Shown here piece after piece: positions 33,445 through 43,732 of a DNA stretch of 64,000 bases (its first letter is position 1; the number at the start of each line of letters is the position of its first letter). The notes under the pieces were generated by a model that saw only the letters and a list, made by a program, of their open reading frames with translations, was not told the origin of the DNA and made no database searches. The translations under genes were made by a program, and so were the position numbers. The stretch covers positions 1,514,501-1,578,500 of the forward strand of contig NZ_CP119967.1 of assembly GCF_029543085.1 (NCBI RefSeq). Direction: 5' to 3'. This stretch comes from Pseudomonas sp. A34-9. Lineage in GTDB: Bacteria; Pseudomonadota; Gammaproteobacteria; Pseudomonadales; Pseudomonadaceae.

Positions 33445-34905
33445 TCAGAACAACTTCATCTTCGGTGCTTCTTCTTTCAGCGGTTCGTTCTGCGCGGTTT
33501 GCGCATTCCAGCCACCGCCCAAGGCCTTGTACAGGTTGACCGCACTGTTCAGCTGCGCGAGGCGGTCGGTGATCAGCGCTTGTTGCGCGCTGAACAGCTG
33601 ACGCTGGGCATCGAGGAAGGTCAGGTTGCTGTCGACACCGATGCGGTAGCGACGCTCGGCCAGGCGGTAGTAATCCTGGTTCGCCTGAACGAAGTCACGC
33701 TGCGCCTGCAACTGCTCGGTGTAGGTCTGGCGCGCCGCCAAGCCGTCGGCGACTTCCTGGAAAGCCGTCTGGATGGACTTCTCGTAGTTCGCCACGCCAA
33801 TGTCCTTCTGGATCTTGGCGTAGTCGAGGCTGGCGCGCAGGCTGCCGGCGTTGAAGATCGGCAGGTTGATCTGCGGCTGGAACAGCCACGTCCCCGAACC
33901 ACCCTTGAACAGGCCGGACAGGTCCGGGCTCAGGCTGCCCGCGTTGGCGGTCAGGCTGATGCTCGGGAAGAACGCGGCACGGGCCGCGCCAATGTTGGCG
34001 TTGGCCGCTTTCAGGTTGTACTCGGCCTGAAGGATGTCCGGACGACGTTGCAGCAGGTCCGAAGGCAGACCGGCCGGCACGTCGCTGAGCAGATCATCCG
34101 ACAGCGGTTTGGCCGCTTGCAGATTGGCCGGGATACCGGTGCCGAGCAGCAGGGTCAGGCTGTTTTCGTCCTGCGCCACCTGGCGGGTGTACTTGGCCAG
34201 TTGTGCACGGGCGTTTTCCACCGAGGTACGCGACTGCGCCAGGTCCAGTGCCGAAGCGACACCGACTTCGTTGCTGCGGCTGGTCAGCTTGTAGCTTTCT
34301 TCGAAGGCACCGAGGGTGTCCTGGGTCAGCTTGAGCAGTTCCTTGTCCGCCTGCCAGGTGAGGTAGGCGTTGGCAACGCTGGCAACCAGACTGATCTGCG
34401 TGCTGCGACGTGCTTCTTCAGTCGCGAAGTACTGTTGCAGCGCTTGTTCGCTCAGGCTGCGCACTCGACCGAACAGGTCGAGTTCGTAGGCACTGATGCC
34501 GACAGTGGCGGAGTAGGAGCTGGTGATGCCCGCTTCACCGGTCTGCGAGGCACGGGCCGGAACCCGCTGACGGCTGCCGCTGGCATTGGCCGAAACCGCT
34601 GGGAACAGATCGGCACGCTGGATGCGGTATTGAGCCGCGTAAGCGTCGATGTTCAGCGCCGCGACACGCAGGTCGCGGTTATTTTCCAGCGAGACCTGGA
34701 TCAGTTGCTGCAGGGCCGGGTCATGGAAAAACTGCTTCCAGCCCTGCTCGGCAGCCGCCTGCGCCGGAGCCCGGGCCGGCGAGTACGCCGGCCCTTGCGG
34801 GTATTGGCCTGCGACCGGAGCCTCAGGCTGCTGATAGTCGGGTATCAGCGAGCAACCGCTCAGCACGAAGGCGGCGACTGCGATGGAGAGTAGCGACTTG
34901 CTCAT
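33445..34905 (-). CDS. ttgC: RND efflux outer-membrane factor (TtgC/OprM type)
   Basis: 486 residues. The signal peptide ends in a lipobox, [12 protein letters not shown], so the protein is a lipoprotein. The two TolC-like repeats follow; [23 protein letters not shown] and [22 protein letters not shown] are the matching helical segments, and [30 protein letters not shown] is the OEP family hallmark. It forms the trimeric exit duct. Its ATG overlaps the TGA of ttgB (ATGA). Confidence 0.94.
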   Translation of the reverse strand: MSKSLLSIAVAAFVLSGCSLIPDYQQPEAPVAGQYPQGPAYSPARAPAQAAAEQGWKQFFHDPALQQLIQVSLENNRDLRVAALNIDAYAAQYRIQRADLFPAVSANASGSRQRVPARASQTGEAGITSSYSATVGISAYELDLFGRVRSLSEQALQQYFATEEARRSTQISLVASVANAYLTWQADKELLKLTQDTLGAFEESYKLTSRSNEVGVASALDLAQSRTSVENARAQLAKYTRQVAQDENSLTLLLGTGIPANLQAAKPLSDDLLSDVPAGLPSDLLQRRPDILQAEYNLKAANANIGAARAAFFPSISLTANAGSLSPDLSGLFKGGSGTWLFQPQINLPIFNAGSLRASLDYAKIQKDIGVANYEKSIQTAFQEVADGLAARQTYTEQLQAQRDFVQANQDYYRLAERRYRIGVDSNLTFLDAQRQLFSAQQALITDRLAQLNSAVNLYKALGGGWNAQTAQNEPLKEEAPKMKLF

Positions 34906-37900
34906 TGGCCAGCCTCTTTAGGAGTTTCAGTCGTTTCATTCTCGTCAGCGATTTTACGCTGGCCCAGGGACGAAACCGTAACGAAGAACAGTGGGACCCA
35001 GAAGATCGCCAGGATCGTGGCCGTGAGCATACCGCCAATCACGCCCGTACCGATCGCATGCTGACTGCCTGAACCGGCGCCGGTGGAGATCGCCAACGGT
35101 ACAACACCGAGGACGAAGGCCAGCGAGGTCATGATGATCGGTCGCAGACGCATGCGGCAGGCTTCAATCGCCGCGTCACGCAGGCTGCGTCCCTGTTCAT
35201 GCAGTTCCTTGGCGAACTCGACGATCAGAATGGCGTTTTTAGCCGCCAGACCGATGGTCGTCAACAGCCCCACCTGGAAGTACACGTCGTTGGACAGACC
35301 GCGCAGGCTGGTGGCCAGCAGCGCACCGATGATCCCCAGTGGCACCACGAGCATAACCGCGATCGGAATCGACCAGCTCTCGTACAACGCCGCCAGACAC
35401 AGGAACACCATCAGCAGCGACAGGGCGTACAGCGCAGGCGCTTGCGAGCCCGACAGACGTTCCTCGTAGGACAGACCGGTCCAGGAGATACCGACACCGG
35501 CCGGCAGCTTCTTGGCAATCGCTTCGACTTCGGCCATCGCTTCACCGGTGGAGTAACCCGGCGCAGGAGCACCCAGCACTTCGACCGCTTCCACGCCGTT
35601 GTAACGCGCCAGTTTCGGCGAACCGTAGACCCACTCGCCCTTGGCGAATGCCGAGAATGGAACCATGGTGCCGGCGGCGTTCCGTACGTACCACTTCTTC
35701 AGGTCTTCCGGACTCATGCGCGAATCCGGCTGGCCTTGCACGTACACTTTCTTCACGCGACCACGGTCGATGAAGTCGTTGACGTAGCTACTGCCCAAGG
35801 CAATCGACAGGGTGTTGTTGATGTCACTGATGGTAATGCCCAGGGCACTGGCCTTCTCGTCATCGATTTCCAGCTGGAACTGCGGCTCGTCGTTCAGGCC
35901 GTTCGGACGCACTTGCGTCAGGACTTTGCTCTGCGCCGCCATGCCGAGGAACTGGTTGCGCGCTTCCATCAGTTTTTCGTGGCCGATACCGGCACGGTCC
36001 TGCAGGAATACGTCGAAACCAGTGGCGTTACCCAGCTCCAGTACCGCTGGCGGGGCAAAGGCAAACACCATCGCATCGCGGAAGCTGAAGAAGTGCTGCT
36101 GGGCACGGGCAGCGAGGCTGAACACGCTGTTGTCGGCGTTACGTTCACCCCACGGCTTGAGCATGATGAACGCCATACCCGAACTCTGACCACGACCGGC
36201 GAAGTTGAAGCCGGTGATGGTGAATACCGAAGCCACCGCGTCTGCCTCGCCGCCGTCCTTGTTCGGACGTAACAGGTATTCACGCATTTCATCCACGACC
36301 ACCTGAGTACGCTGGGCACTCGAGCCGGCCGGAGTCTGTACCTGAGCGAACAGAACGCCCTGGTCCTCTTCCGGCAGGAACGCGGTCGGAATGCGGGTGA
36401 ACAGCCAGATCATGCCGACGACGATCAGCAGGTAGGCCAGCAGGTACGGCGCTTTGCGCGACAGCATGTTGCCGACACCGCGCTCGTAGCTCTGCACGCC
36501 GCGGTCGAAGTTGCGGTTGAACCAGCCGAAGAAGCCTTTTTTCGGCGTGCCATGCTCGCCTTTAGGAATCGGCTTGAGCATGGTGGCGCACAGCGCCGGG
36601 GTGAAGATCAGGGCAACCAGTACCGACAGGGCCATCGCCGAGACGATGGTGATCGAGAACTGCTTGTAGATCACCCCGGTGGAGCCGCTGAAGAAGGCCA
36701 TTGGCAGCAATACCGCCGAGAGCACGAGGGCGATACCGACCAGTGCACCCTGGATCTGGCCCATGGACTTCTTGGTCGCCTCTTTCGGTGACAAGCCTTC
36801 TTCGCTCATCACCCGCTCGACGTTTTCCACCACGACGATGGCGTCGTCCACCAGCAAACCGATGGCCAGCACCATGCCGAACATGGTCAATGTGTTGATG
36901 CTGAACCCGGCGGCGGCGAGGATGCCGAACGTACCGAGCAGTACAACCGGCACGGTCATCGTGGTGATGACGGTGGCGCGGAAGTTTTGCAGGAACAGGA
37001 ACATCACCAGGAACACCAGCGCGATCGCTTCGACCAGGGTGTGAACCACACCTTTGATCGACTCGGTCACCACGGGGGTGGTGTCGTACGGGAACACCAC
37101 TTCCATGCCTTGCGGGAAGAACGGCTTGAGGTCATCAATCGTCTTGCGCAGGGCCTTGGCGGTGTCGAGGGCGTTGGCGCCGTTGGCCAGTTTCACCGCC
37201 AGACCGGAAGCCGGGCTGCCGTTGAACTGGGCGCTGATCGCGTAGTTCTCGCCACCCAGGCCAACGTCGGCGACGTCCTTGAGGCGGACCTGCGAGCCGT
37301 CCTTGTTAACCTTGAGCAGAATCTCTTTGAACTGCTCGGCAGTCTGCAGACGGGTCTTGCCGATGATGGTCGCGTTGAGTTGCTGGCCCTGCACGGCAGG
37401 CAAGCCACCGAGCTGACCGGACGAGACCTGAACGTTCTGCGCGGCGATGGCGGTTTTCACGTCAACCGGCGTCAGGTTGAAGTTGTTCAACTTGGCCGGG
37501 TCGAGCCAGATGCGCATCGCGTACTGGGCACCGAAGACCTGGAAGTCACCGACACCGGCGGTGCGCGAGATCGGGTCTTGCATGTTCGACACGATGTAGT
37601 TGGACAGGTCGTCCTTGCTCATGCTGCCGTCACGCGAGACCACGCCGATCACCAGCAGGAAGTTTTTCACTGCCTTGGTCACACGGATACCTTGTTGCTG
37701 CACTTCCTGCGGCAACAGCGGGGTGGCCAGGTTCAGCTTGTTCTGAACCTGTACCTGCGCGGTGTCGGAGTTGGTGCCTTGCTCGAAGGTCGCGGTGATG
37801 GTCATGCTGCCGTCGGAGTTACTTTCCGAGGACACATAACGCAGGTTGTCGATACCGTTGAGTTGCTGCTCGATCACCTGGACCACGGTGTCCTGCACGG

Positions 37901-38066
37901 TTTGCGCCGAAGCACCCGGGTAGGTCACGGAGATTGCAATGGCCGGTGGCGCAATGCTCGGGTACTGGTTGATCGGCAATTTCAGGATCGAAAGTGCCCC
38001 GACCAGCATGATCACCAGGGCGATTACCCAGGCGAAAATCGGACGGTCGATGAAGAATTTTGACAT
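34902..38066 (-). CDS. ttgB: RND efflux inner-membrane transporter (TtgB/MexB/AcrB type)
   Basis: 1054 residues. It starts [20 protein letters not shown], the HAE1 signature. TM4 contains [26 protein letters not shown] with the two proton-relay Asp residues. [28 protein letters not shown] follows, and [21 protein letters not shown] carries the TM10 Lys. The porter domains form the drug-binding pocket and funnel. It exports solvents, antibiotics and plant phenolics with TtgA and TtgC. It starts 3 bp after the ttgA stop. Confidence 0.96.
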   Translation of the reverse strand: MSKFFIDRPIFAWVIALVIMLVGALSILKLPINQYPSIAPPAIAISVTYPGASAQTVQDTVVQVIEQQLNGIDNLRYVSSESNSDGSMTITATFEQGTNSDTAQVQVQNKLNLATPLLPQEVQQQGIRVTKAVKNFLLVIGVVSRDGSMSKDDLSNYIVSNMQDPISRTAGVGDFQVFGAQYAMRIWLDPAKLNNFNLTPVDVKTAIAAQNVQVSSGQLGGLPAVQGQQLNATIIGKTRLQTAEQFKEILLKVNKDGSQVRLKDVADVGLGGENYAISAQFNGSPASGLAVKLANGANALDTAKALRKTIDDLKPFFPQGMEVVFPYDTTPVVTESIKGVVHTLVEAIALVFLVMFLFLQNFRATVITTMTVPVVLLGTFGILAAAGFSINTLTMFGMVLAIGLLVDDAIVVVENVERVMSEEGLSPKEATKKSMGQIQGALVGIALVLSAVLLPMAFFSGSTGVIYKQFSITIVSAMALSVLVALIFTPALCATMLKPIPKGEHGTPKKGFFGWFNRNFDRGVQSYERGVGNMLSRKAPYLLAYLLIVVGMIWLFTRIPTAFLPEEDQGVLFAQVQTPAGSSAQRTQVVVDEMREYLLRPNKDGGEADAVASVFTITGFNFAGRGQSSGMAFIMLKPWGERNADNSVFSLAARAQQHFFSFRDAMVFAFAPPAVLELGNATGFDVFLQDRAGIGHEKLMEARNQFLGMAAQSKVLTQVRPNGLNDEPQFQLEIDDEKASALGITISDINNTLSIALGSSYVNDFIDRGRVKKVYVQGQPDSRMSPEDLKKWYVRNAAGTMVPFSAFAKGEWVYGSPKLARYNGVEAVEVLGAPAPGYSTGEAMAEVEAIAKKLPAGVGISWTGLSYEERLSGSQAPALYALSLLMVFLCLAALYESWSIPIAVMLVVPLGIIGALLATSLRGLSNDVYFQVGLLTTIGLAAKNAILIVEFAKELHEQGRSLRDAAIEACRMRLRPIIMTSLAFVLGVVPLAISTGAGSGSQHAIGTGVIGGMLTATILAIFWVPLFFVTVSSLGQRKIADENETTETPKEAGQ

Positions 38067-38069
38067 GGG

Positions 38070-39227
38070 TTACTCCCCTTTGCCGCCGGCGGCTTTGTCA
38101 GCTGCCTGTGCGGGGGCCGGGTTCTTTGCGTGAACGTTCGTCGCTTCAGTAGCTTTGACTTCAACACCCGGTTTGACGTACTGCAGACCTTCGGTGATCA
38201 GGCGATCGCCAGCCTTCAGGCCATCTTCGATCAGCCACTGGCTGCCCACGGTGCGGCTGGCCTTGAGCTGACGCAGTTCAACCTTGTTGTCCGCACCCAC
38301 GACCAGCGCGGTCGGCGTGCCTTTGAGGTCACGGGTCACGCCTTGCTGTGGCGCGAGGATCGCGGCGCTGTTCACACCGGCCTGCAACTGTGCGTGGACG
38401 AACATGCCTGGCAACAGGGTGTGATCCGGGTTTGGGAACACGGCGCGCAGGGTGACCGAACCGGTGGTCTGATCGACCGACACTTCGGAGAATTCCAGCT
38501 TACCGTCGAGCTTGTACTGGCTGCCGTCTTCAAGGGTCAGCTTGACTGCGGCGGCGTTGTCGCCGGCCTTTTGCAGACGACCGCTTTCCAGCTCGCGGCG
38601 CAGCTCCAGCAATTCAACCGAAGACTGGGTCACGTCGACGTAGATCGGATCCAGCTGCTGGATCACGGCCATGGCATCGGTCTGGCCATTGCTGACCAGC
38701 GCACCTTCGGTCACCGAGGAGCGGCCGATACGCCCGGAGATCGGCGCGTAGACCTTGGTGTAGCGCACGTTGATCTGTGCAGACTGCAACGACGCTTCCG
38801 ATTGCAGGCGGTTCGACAGCGCTGTGTCGTATTCCTGACGGCTCACGGCCTGCTCATCTACGAGCTGCTTGTAGCGGTCGGAGATCGACTTGGTCGAACG
38901 CAGGTTGGCTTCGGCGCTTTTCAGGGTCGCTTCATAGACCGCCGGATCAATCTGATACAGCTGCTGGCCGGCTTTGACATCGCCGCCTTCCTTGAACAGA
39001 CGCTTGAGAATGATGCCGTTGACCTGCGGTCGAACTTCAGCGATGCGGAACGCACTGGTGCGGCCCGGCAGTTCGGACGTGAGGGTAAACGCTTGTGGTT
39101 GCAGGGTAACGACGCCGACCTGAGGCGGTGGAGCGGCCGGTGCCGCCTCTTCCTTTTTACATCCGCTGAGCAGCGATGCCAGGGCGACGGCAGTGACCAG
39201 AGCGGTAACAGCTGGCTTGAATTGCAT
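38070..39227 (-). CDS. ttgA: RND efflux periplasmic adaptor (TtgA/MexA type)
   Basis: 385 residues from the ATG at 39227. The lipobox LASLLSGCKKEE gives a lipid-anchored mature protein. The lipoyl-like half-motifs (AEVRPQVNGIILKRLFKEGGDVKAGQQLYQID and ARYTKVYAPISGRIG-like VRYTKVYAPISGRIGRSSVTEGALV), a hairpin and beta-barrel region with PNPDHTLLPGMFVHAQL are the MFP family order. It bridges TtgB to TtgC. It is the first gene of the operon and is read from the TtgR-controlled promoter. Confidence 0.95.
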   Translation of the reverse strand: MQFKPAVTALVTAVALASLLSGCKKEEAAPAAPPPQVGVVTLQPQAFTLTSELPGRTSAFRIAEVRPQVNGIILKRLFKEGGDVKAGQQLYQIDPAVYEATLKSAEANLRSTKSISDRYKQLVDEQAVSRQEYDTALSNRLQSEASLQSAQINVRYTKVYAPISGRIGRSSVTEGALVSNGQTDAMAVIQQLDPIYVDVTQSSVELLELRRELESGRLQKAGDNAAAVKLTLEDGSQYKLDGKLEFSEVSVDQTTGSVTLRAVFPNPDHTLLPGMFVHAQLQAGVNSAAILAPQQGVTRDLKGTPTALVVGADNKVELRQLKASRTVGSQWLIEDGLKAGDRLITEGLQYVKPGVEVKATEATNVHAKNPAPAQAADKAAGGKGE

Positions 39228-39316
39228 GAAAATCCTCGGGTCAGGCGCGCGAAAAGCGCACAAGAAGTGTGGAAGGGTAAAAAAAGGTTACCGGGTGGAT
39301 AAGTAGCTTGCTAAGT

Positions 39317-39346
39317 AATATACTTACGTTCATGGTTGTTTGTAAA
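39317..39346 (-). promoter_or_regulatory. Sigma70 promoter of ttgABC
   Basis: On the minus strand TTTACA (39346-39341), an 18-bp spacer and TATATT (39322-39317) give a good -35/-10 pair about 90 bp upstream of the ttgA ATG. It is almost entirely covered by the TtgR operator. Confidence 0.7.
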
Positions 39347-39348
39347 TA
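39319..39348. promoter_or_regulatory. TtgR operator
   Basis: A 30-bp pseudo-palindrome with outer TATACTTAC and TTGTAAATA arms, matching with few changes the Pseudomonas putida TtgR operator as I remember it (minus-strand core TTTACAAACAACCATGAA). It lies between divergent ttgR and ttgA and can control both. Confidence 0.82.
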
Positions 39349-39490
39349 CCTTTGCCTCGTACCCAAGCCCAAAAGGCGTCGCAAGGTTTGAAATTGTAGG
39401 CCGGGGGAGTCGATCCGCGAGAGATCGCCCCCTCTTTATTCAGCGGATATTCAGCCATCCCTGAAACATCCTGTTTGAGGTTTTACTGTC

Positions 39491-40123
39491 ATGGTCCGTC
39501 GTACCAAAGAGGAAGCTCAAGAAACCCGTAGCCAGATTCTGGAAGCGGCGGAGAAAGCCTTTTATGAAAGGGGCGTCGCCCGCACGACGCTGGCCGACAT
39601 CGCGACAATGGCCGGGGTCACGCGCGGCGCCATCTACTGGCATTTCAGTAATAAGGCGGATCTGGTCCAGGCCATGCTTGACAGCCTGCATGAGCCGCTG
39701 GATGAGTTGGCCAAGGCCAGCGAGAGCGAAGACGAACTCGATCCACTGGGCTGCATGCGCAAATTGCTGATTCATTTGTTTCATCAAGTTGCGCTGGACC
39801 CGAAAACCCGGCGTATCAACGAAATTCTGTTTCATAAGTGCGAGTTCACCGATGAAATGTGCGATTTGCGCCAGCAGCGCCGGGTGGCCAGCCTCGATTG
39901 CAATGAGCGCATCGGGCTGACCCTGCGTAATGCAGTGAATCGCGGCCAGTTGCCAGAAGATCTCGACACTGCCCGCGCGGCCATCAGCATTCACGCTTAC
40001 ATCGATGGCCTTCTGTATGGATGGCTTCTGGCGCCGGACAGCTTTGAGCTGCATGCCGAAGCCGAGCGCTGGGTCGATACCGGGTTGGATATGCTGCGCC
40101 TGAGCCCCAGCCTGCGCAAATGA
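39491..40123 (+). CDS. ttgR: TetR-family repressor TtgR
   Basis: 210 residues, as in Pseudomonas putida TtgR. The helix-turn-helix is in [35 protein letters not shown] (about 27-62), which is nearly invariant among AcrR/MexR2-type efflux repressors. The C-terminal domain is the multidrug and flavonoid pocket. It is divergent from ttgABC with the shared operator between. Confidence 0.93.
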   Translation: MVRRTKEEAQETRSQILEAAEKAFYERGVARTTLADIATMAGVTRGAIYWHFSNKADLVQAMLDSLHEPLDELAKASESEDELDPLGCMRKLLIHLFHQVALDPKTRRINEILFHKCEFTDEMCDLRQQRRVASLDCNERIGLTLRNAVNRGQLPEDLDTARAAISIHAYIDGLLYGWLLAPDSFELHAEAERWVDTGLDMLRLSPSLRK

Positions 40124-40278
40124 ACAATGTGTAATTAGCAGAGCTTATGTCAATTGGCCTGCTTTTATATACGTTCGCGGCGGGGAGTTTATACGTAGCG
40201 AGCTACGCATTTTGTAGGGAATTTGTGTCGTCTGTGTGAATGAGTGTGAGCCGCCTGCTTGGCACTCAGCCAACAAAA

Positions 40279-40306
40279 AGCCCCCGACTCTCACAAGTCG
40301 GGGGCT
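40279..40306. terminator. Bidirectional terminator between ttgR and xenB
   Basis: Perfect 11-bp stem AGCCCCCGACT / AGTCGGGGGCT with a 6-base loop, preceded by AAAA and followed by TTTTG, so it can work for both convergent genes. Confidence 0.92.
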
Positions 40307-40327
40307 TTTGCATTTCTGCGTGATGCC

Positions 40328-41377
40328 TTACAGCGTCGGGTAGTCAATGTAGCCGACCGGGCCCTTGGCGTAGAACAACTCCGGGCGCGCTTCATTCAAC
40401 GGCGCATCCGCCTTCAGGCGCGCCGGCAGATCCGGGTTGGCAATGAACGGCACGCCAAACGCCACGGCATCAGCCTTGCCGCTGGCCAGCCACGCGTTGG
40501 CGCTGTCCTTGGTGAAACGTTCGTTGGCGATATACGGGCCGCCGAAAGCTTCTTTCAATTGCGGGCCGAGGCTATCGGCACCTTCTTTCTCACGGGAGCA
40601 GATGAACGCGATGCCGCGCTTACCCAGTTCACGTGCGACGTAGGTGAAGGTTTCCGCCAGGTTATCGTCGCCCATGTCATGGGAGTCAGCGCGCGGTGCC
40701 AGGTGCACACCAACGCGACCCGCGCCCCAGACTTCGATTGCCGCATCAGTCACTTCCAGCAGCAGGCGCGCACGGTTTTCCAGGGAGCCGCCGTAGTTGT
40801 CGGTGCGCTGGTTGGTGCTGCTTTGCAGGAACTGGTCGAGCAGGTAACCGTTGGCGCCGTGGATTTCCACGCCGTCGAAACCGGCGGCTTTGGCGTTCTC
40901 GGCACCGGTGCGGTAGGCGTCGACGATGTCGGCGATTTCAGCGGTTTCCAGTGCACGCGGGGTTGGGTAGTCGGCCAATGGGCGCACCAGGCTGACGTGG
41001 CCTTTTGGCTGGATCGCGCTTGGTGCCACCGGCGCTTCGCCGTTGAGGTACGACGGGTGGGAAACCCGGCCGACGTGCCACAGTTGCAGGAAGATCTTGC
41101 CGCCGGCAGCGTGAATGGCTTTGGTCACGTTGGCCCAGCCGCGCACTTGATCGTTGGACCAGATGCCCGGGGTGTCCGGGTAGCCAACGCCCATCGGCGT
41201 CACCGACGTGGCTTCGCTGAGGATCAGGCCAGCGGAGGCGCGTTGCACGTAGTATTCGGCCATCAGCGCGTTCGGTACGCGGCCTTCGTCGGCGCGGCAG
41301 CGGGTCAGCGGCGCCATGATGATGCGGTTGGCCAGCTCGATGTCGCCCAGTTTGATCGGATCAAAAATAGTTGCCAT
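40328..41377 (-). CDS. xenB: Old-yellow-enzyme family ene-reductase (XenB/NemA type)
   Basis: 349 residues from the ATG at 41377, the length I recall for XenB. ATIFDPIKLGDIELANRIIMAPLTRCRADEG is the FMN-binding N-terminus, HGANGYLLDQFLQSSTNQRTD has the active-site His and Asn that bind the substrate carbonyl or nitro group, and LAPRADSHDMGD follows. Such enzymes reduce activated alkenes, nitroesters and nitroaromatics with NADPH. It lies downstream of an MFS gene and an ArsR repressor in one direction; the MFS stop at 41406 is 28 bp upstream. Confidence 0.9.
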   Translation of the reverse strand: MATIFDPIKLGDIELANRIIMAPLTRCRADEGRVPNALMAEYYVQRASAGLILSEATSVTPMGVGYPDTPGIWSNDQVRGWANVTKAIHAAGGKIFLQLWHVGRVSHPSYLNGEAPVAPSAIQPKGHVSLVRPLADYPTPRALETAEIADIVDAYRTGAENAKAAGFDGVEIHGANGYLLDQFLQSSTNQRTDNYGGSLENRARLLLEVTDAAIEVWGAGRVGVHLAPRADSHDMGDDNLAETFTYVARELGKRGIAFICSREKEGADSLGPQLKEAFGGPYIANERFTKDSANAWLASGKADAVAFGVPFIANPDLPARLKADAPLNEARPELFYAKGPVGYIDYPTL

Positions 41378-41405
41378 GTCTACAACCCTCGTAAGTGGAA
41401 AGTAA

Positions 41406-42572
41406 TCAGTTGGTTGCCGGGGCCAGATCGGCATTGCCGCTCTGACGGAAAGTAATCAGGGTCACCAGCAGGGCGAGCACTGCCAGCGCGGCGGCTGCCA
41501 GCGGTACGCTGGTCAGGCCGTAGCCGTGGGCAATGACGCTGCCGCCAACCCAGGCGCCAAGGGCGTTGCCGACGTTGAAGGCGCCGATGTTCAGGGTCGA
41601 CACCAGGTTCGGTGCGGCTTTGCCGAAGGTCACCACGTTGACTTGCAGCGCCGGTACGGCGGCGAAACACGCGGTGGCCCAGAGGAACAGGGTGATTTCG
41701 GTCGGGATCAGCGCGACGCTGGTCCAGGTCAGCACAGTGGAGACCACGGCCATGGCGATGAACACGCCGATCAGCGTGGCGGCCATGCCTTTGTCGGCGA
41801 GTTTGCCGCCGATGATGTTGCCGACAGTCAGGCCCAGGCCGATCAGCATCAGCGTCCAGGTCACGCCACGCGGCGACACACCGGTGACTTCGCCGAGCAG
41901 CGGGGCGACGTAGGTGAACAGGGTGAATACGGAAGCGGCGAACAATGCGGTCATGCTCAGCGACAGCCAGATCCCCGCACCTTTGAGGGCGGCGAGTTCG
42001 GCGCGCATGTCGAGCTTCTCTTCGTCACGCTTGGCCGGCAGGAAGCGAATCAGGCCGATCAGCGCTATCACACCGATGACGGTCACCGCCCAGAAGGTCG
42101 AGCGCCAGCCGTATTGCTGACCCAGCGCAGTGCCCAGCGGTACGCCGAGGACGTTGGCCAGAGTCAGGCCGGTGAACATCAATGCCACCGCCGAAGCGCG
42201 TTTGTTGGCTGGCACCAGATTGGCCGCCACTACCGAACCGATACCGAAGAACGCACCATGGCACAGCGCAGTGATCACCCGGGCAAACATCAGCACGTTG
42301 TAGTCACTGGCAATGGCGCAGAGCAGGTTGCCGACAATAAAGATGCCCATCAACGCCACCAGTGCTGCCTTGCGCGGCAGTTTGGCCGTGGCCATGGCCA
42401 TGAACGGCGCACCGATGGCCACGCCCAGGGCGTAACCGGTCACCAGCCAGCCGGCGCCGGGGATCGACACACCGAGGTCGGCCGCCACATCGGGCAGCAG
42501 GCCCATGATGACGAATTCGGTGGTGCCGATGGCAAAGGCGCTCAAGGCGAGGATGAGAAGCGAAAGGGGCAT
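41406..42572 (-). CDS. MFS efflux transporter, DHA1 (YdhP/AraJ-like)
   Basis: 388 residues with about 12 helices. The start SLLILALSAFAIGTTEFVIMGLLPDVAADLGVS is the hallmark of the AraJ/YdhP/sugar-efflux-like DHA1 branch, and ARVITALCHGAFFGIGSVVAANLVPANKRASAVALMFTGLTLANVLGVPLGT covers helices 4-5. The substrate is unknown. Middle gene of the arsR-MFS-xenB run, suggesting combined export and reduction of an electrophilic compound. Confidence 0.88.
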   Translation of the reverse strand: MPLSLLILALSAFAIGTTEFVIMGLLPDVAADLGVSIPGAGWLVTGYALGVAIGAPFMAMATAKLPRKAALVALMGIFIVGNLLCAIASDYNVLMFARVITALCHGAFFGIGSVVAANLVPANKRASAVALMFTGLTLANVLGVPLGTALGQQYGWRSTFWAVTVIGVIALIGLIRFLPAKRDEEKLDMRAELAALKGAGIWLSLSMTALFAASVFTLFTYVAPLLGEVTGVSPRGVTWTLMLIGLGLTVGNIIGGKLADKGMAATLIGVFIAMAVVSTVLTWTSVALIPTEITLFLWATACFAAVPALQVNVVTFGKAAPNLVSTLNIGAFNVGNALGAWVGGSVIAHGYGLTSVPLAAAALAVLALLVTLITFRQSGNADLAPATN

Positions 42573-42606
42573 GCTTGTTTCCTTGTCGGCTGGCTGACGT
42601 TAAGGG

Positions 42607-42909
42607 TCAGAGCTCTTTACTGAGGGTGCTGAGAAACGCCTGGATCACGTCCTCGTTACGTTTGAAAAAGTGCCATTGACCGGCCTTCTGGCTGCTGATC
42701 AGCCCGGCGCGTTGCAGCGTCGCGAGGTGTGCAGAAACGGTCGACTGCGACAAACCGCAGCGCTGATCGATCTGCCCGGCGCAAATGCCGTACTCGTGGT
42801 TGTGCAACTGTTCCGGAAATTCGCCTTTCGGGTCTTTCAGCCAGTTGAGGATGTCTCGCCGTACTGGGTGCGCCAGGGCTTTTATTATTTCGTCGAGGTC
42901 GAGGTTCAT
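42607..42909 (-). CDS. ArsR-type winged-helix repressor
   Basis: 100 residues. IIKALAHPVRRDILNWLKDP begins the fold; the recognition helix is in CGLSQSTVSAHLATLQRAGLISSQKAG. The metal motif ELCVCDL of ArsR/SmtB is absent. Two cysteines occur (ICAGQIDQRCGLSQ), so thiol-based sensing of electrophiles is conceivable. It leads the MFS-xenB run (34 bp to the MFS ATG) and faces acpH across a gap with strong repeats, its likely operator. Confidence 0.88.
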   Translation of the reverse strand: MNLDLDEIIKALAHPVRRDILNWLKDPKGEFPEQLHNHEYGICAGQIDQRCGLSQSTVSAHLATLQRAGLISSQKAGQWHFFKRNEDVIQAFLSTLSKEL

Positions 42910-42935
42910 GGCAGATGCTCACAATGTGTACAACG

Positions 42936-43029
42936 CTATATCGCGATGAGGCGAACTTTAAATCGTTGGATCGCGATATACCAATATGATTTTGATCTGA
43001 CGTCAGCATAAATTGGTATATCGCGTTAT
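42936..43029. promoter_or_regulatory. Operator repeats between arsR-type gene and acpH
   Basis: ATTGGTATATCGCG occurs in direct orientation at 43012-43025 and inverted at 42972-42985 (ATCGCGATATACCAAT, 42970-42985). A third related half-site, CTATATCGCGAT, is at 42936-42947. The inverted pair is separated by 26 bp. AT-rich sequence between the sites would hold the divergent promoters. Likely bound by the adjacent ArsR-type protein. Confidence 0.7.
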
Positions 43030-43078
43030 AACGATACGTGGGTGTATGGCTTATGGGGCGCAGTGCTAAGCTGCGCCC

Positions 43079-43651
43079 ATGAACTATCTCGCACATTTAC
43101 ACCTCGGTGGCCAGCGCTCCGGCCAACTGCTCGGCAGTCTGTATGGCGATTTCGTCAAAGGTCGGCTGCAAGGGCAGTTTGCCCCGGAGGTTGAGGCGGC
43201 CATTCAGCTGCATCGGCGGATTGACGTGTTCACTGATCGCCATCCGCTGGTGGACATCGCCTTGGGGCGGTTTACCGAGACACGGCGGCGTTATGCCGGG
43301 ATCGTGCTCGATGTGTTTTTCGATCATTGCCTGGCGCGGGACTGGACGCTGTATGCCGATCAGCCGCTAGAGGTTTTCACGGCTGATGTGTACCGGGTGC
43401 TGACTCATGAACGGCAATTGCCCGAGCGACTGGCGAAGATCGCCCCGCACATGGTCGCCAATGACTGGTTGGGTTCGTATCAGGAGTTTGAAGTGCTGGA
43501 GCAGGTGTTGCGCGGGATTTCGCGGCGACTGAGTCGGCCGGAGGAACTGGCGGGGGCCATGCAGGAATTGCGGCGGTTGTATGAGCCGCTTAGCGAAGAC
43601 TTCAGATTGTTTTATCCGCAGTTGCAGGACTTCGCGGCGTTGTCTGGGTGA
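43079..43651 (+). CDS. acpH: Acyl carrier protein phosphodiesterase (AcpH/DUF479)
   Basis: 190 residues. MNYLAHLHLGGQRSGQLLGSLYGDFVKG, IQLHRRIDVFTDRHP and VLDVFFDHCLARDW carry the His/Asp residues of the HD-like ACP hydrolase family. The enzyme removes 4'-phosphopantetheine from holo-ACP. It is about the usual length (193 in E. coli). It is transcribed away from the ArsR-type gene, with the operator repeats 50-140 bp upstream. Confidence 0.88.
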   Translation: MNYLAHLHLGGQRSGQLLGSLYGDFVKGRLQGQFAPEVEAAIQLHRRIDVFTDRHPLVDIALGRFTETRRRYAGIVLDVFFDHCLARDWTLYADQPLEVFTADVYRVLTHERQLPERLAKIAPHMVANDWLGSYQEFEVLEQVLRGISRRLSRPEELAGAMQELRRLYEPLSEDFRLFYPQLQDFAALSG

Positions 43652-43655
43652 GCAA

Positions 43656-43726
43656 GATCAAAAGATCGCAGCCTTCGGCAGCTCCTACAGGGATCGGTGT
43701 AGGAGCTGCCGAAGGCTGCGATCTTT
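43656..43726. repeat. REP doublet, GTAGGAGCTGCCGAAGGCTG family
   Basis: Compact inverted pair with a spacer of only about 10 bp, between the convergent ends of acpH and olsA. Confidence 0.92.
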
Positions 43727-43732
43727 GGCTTT

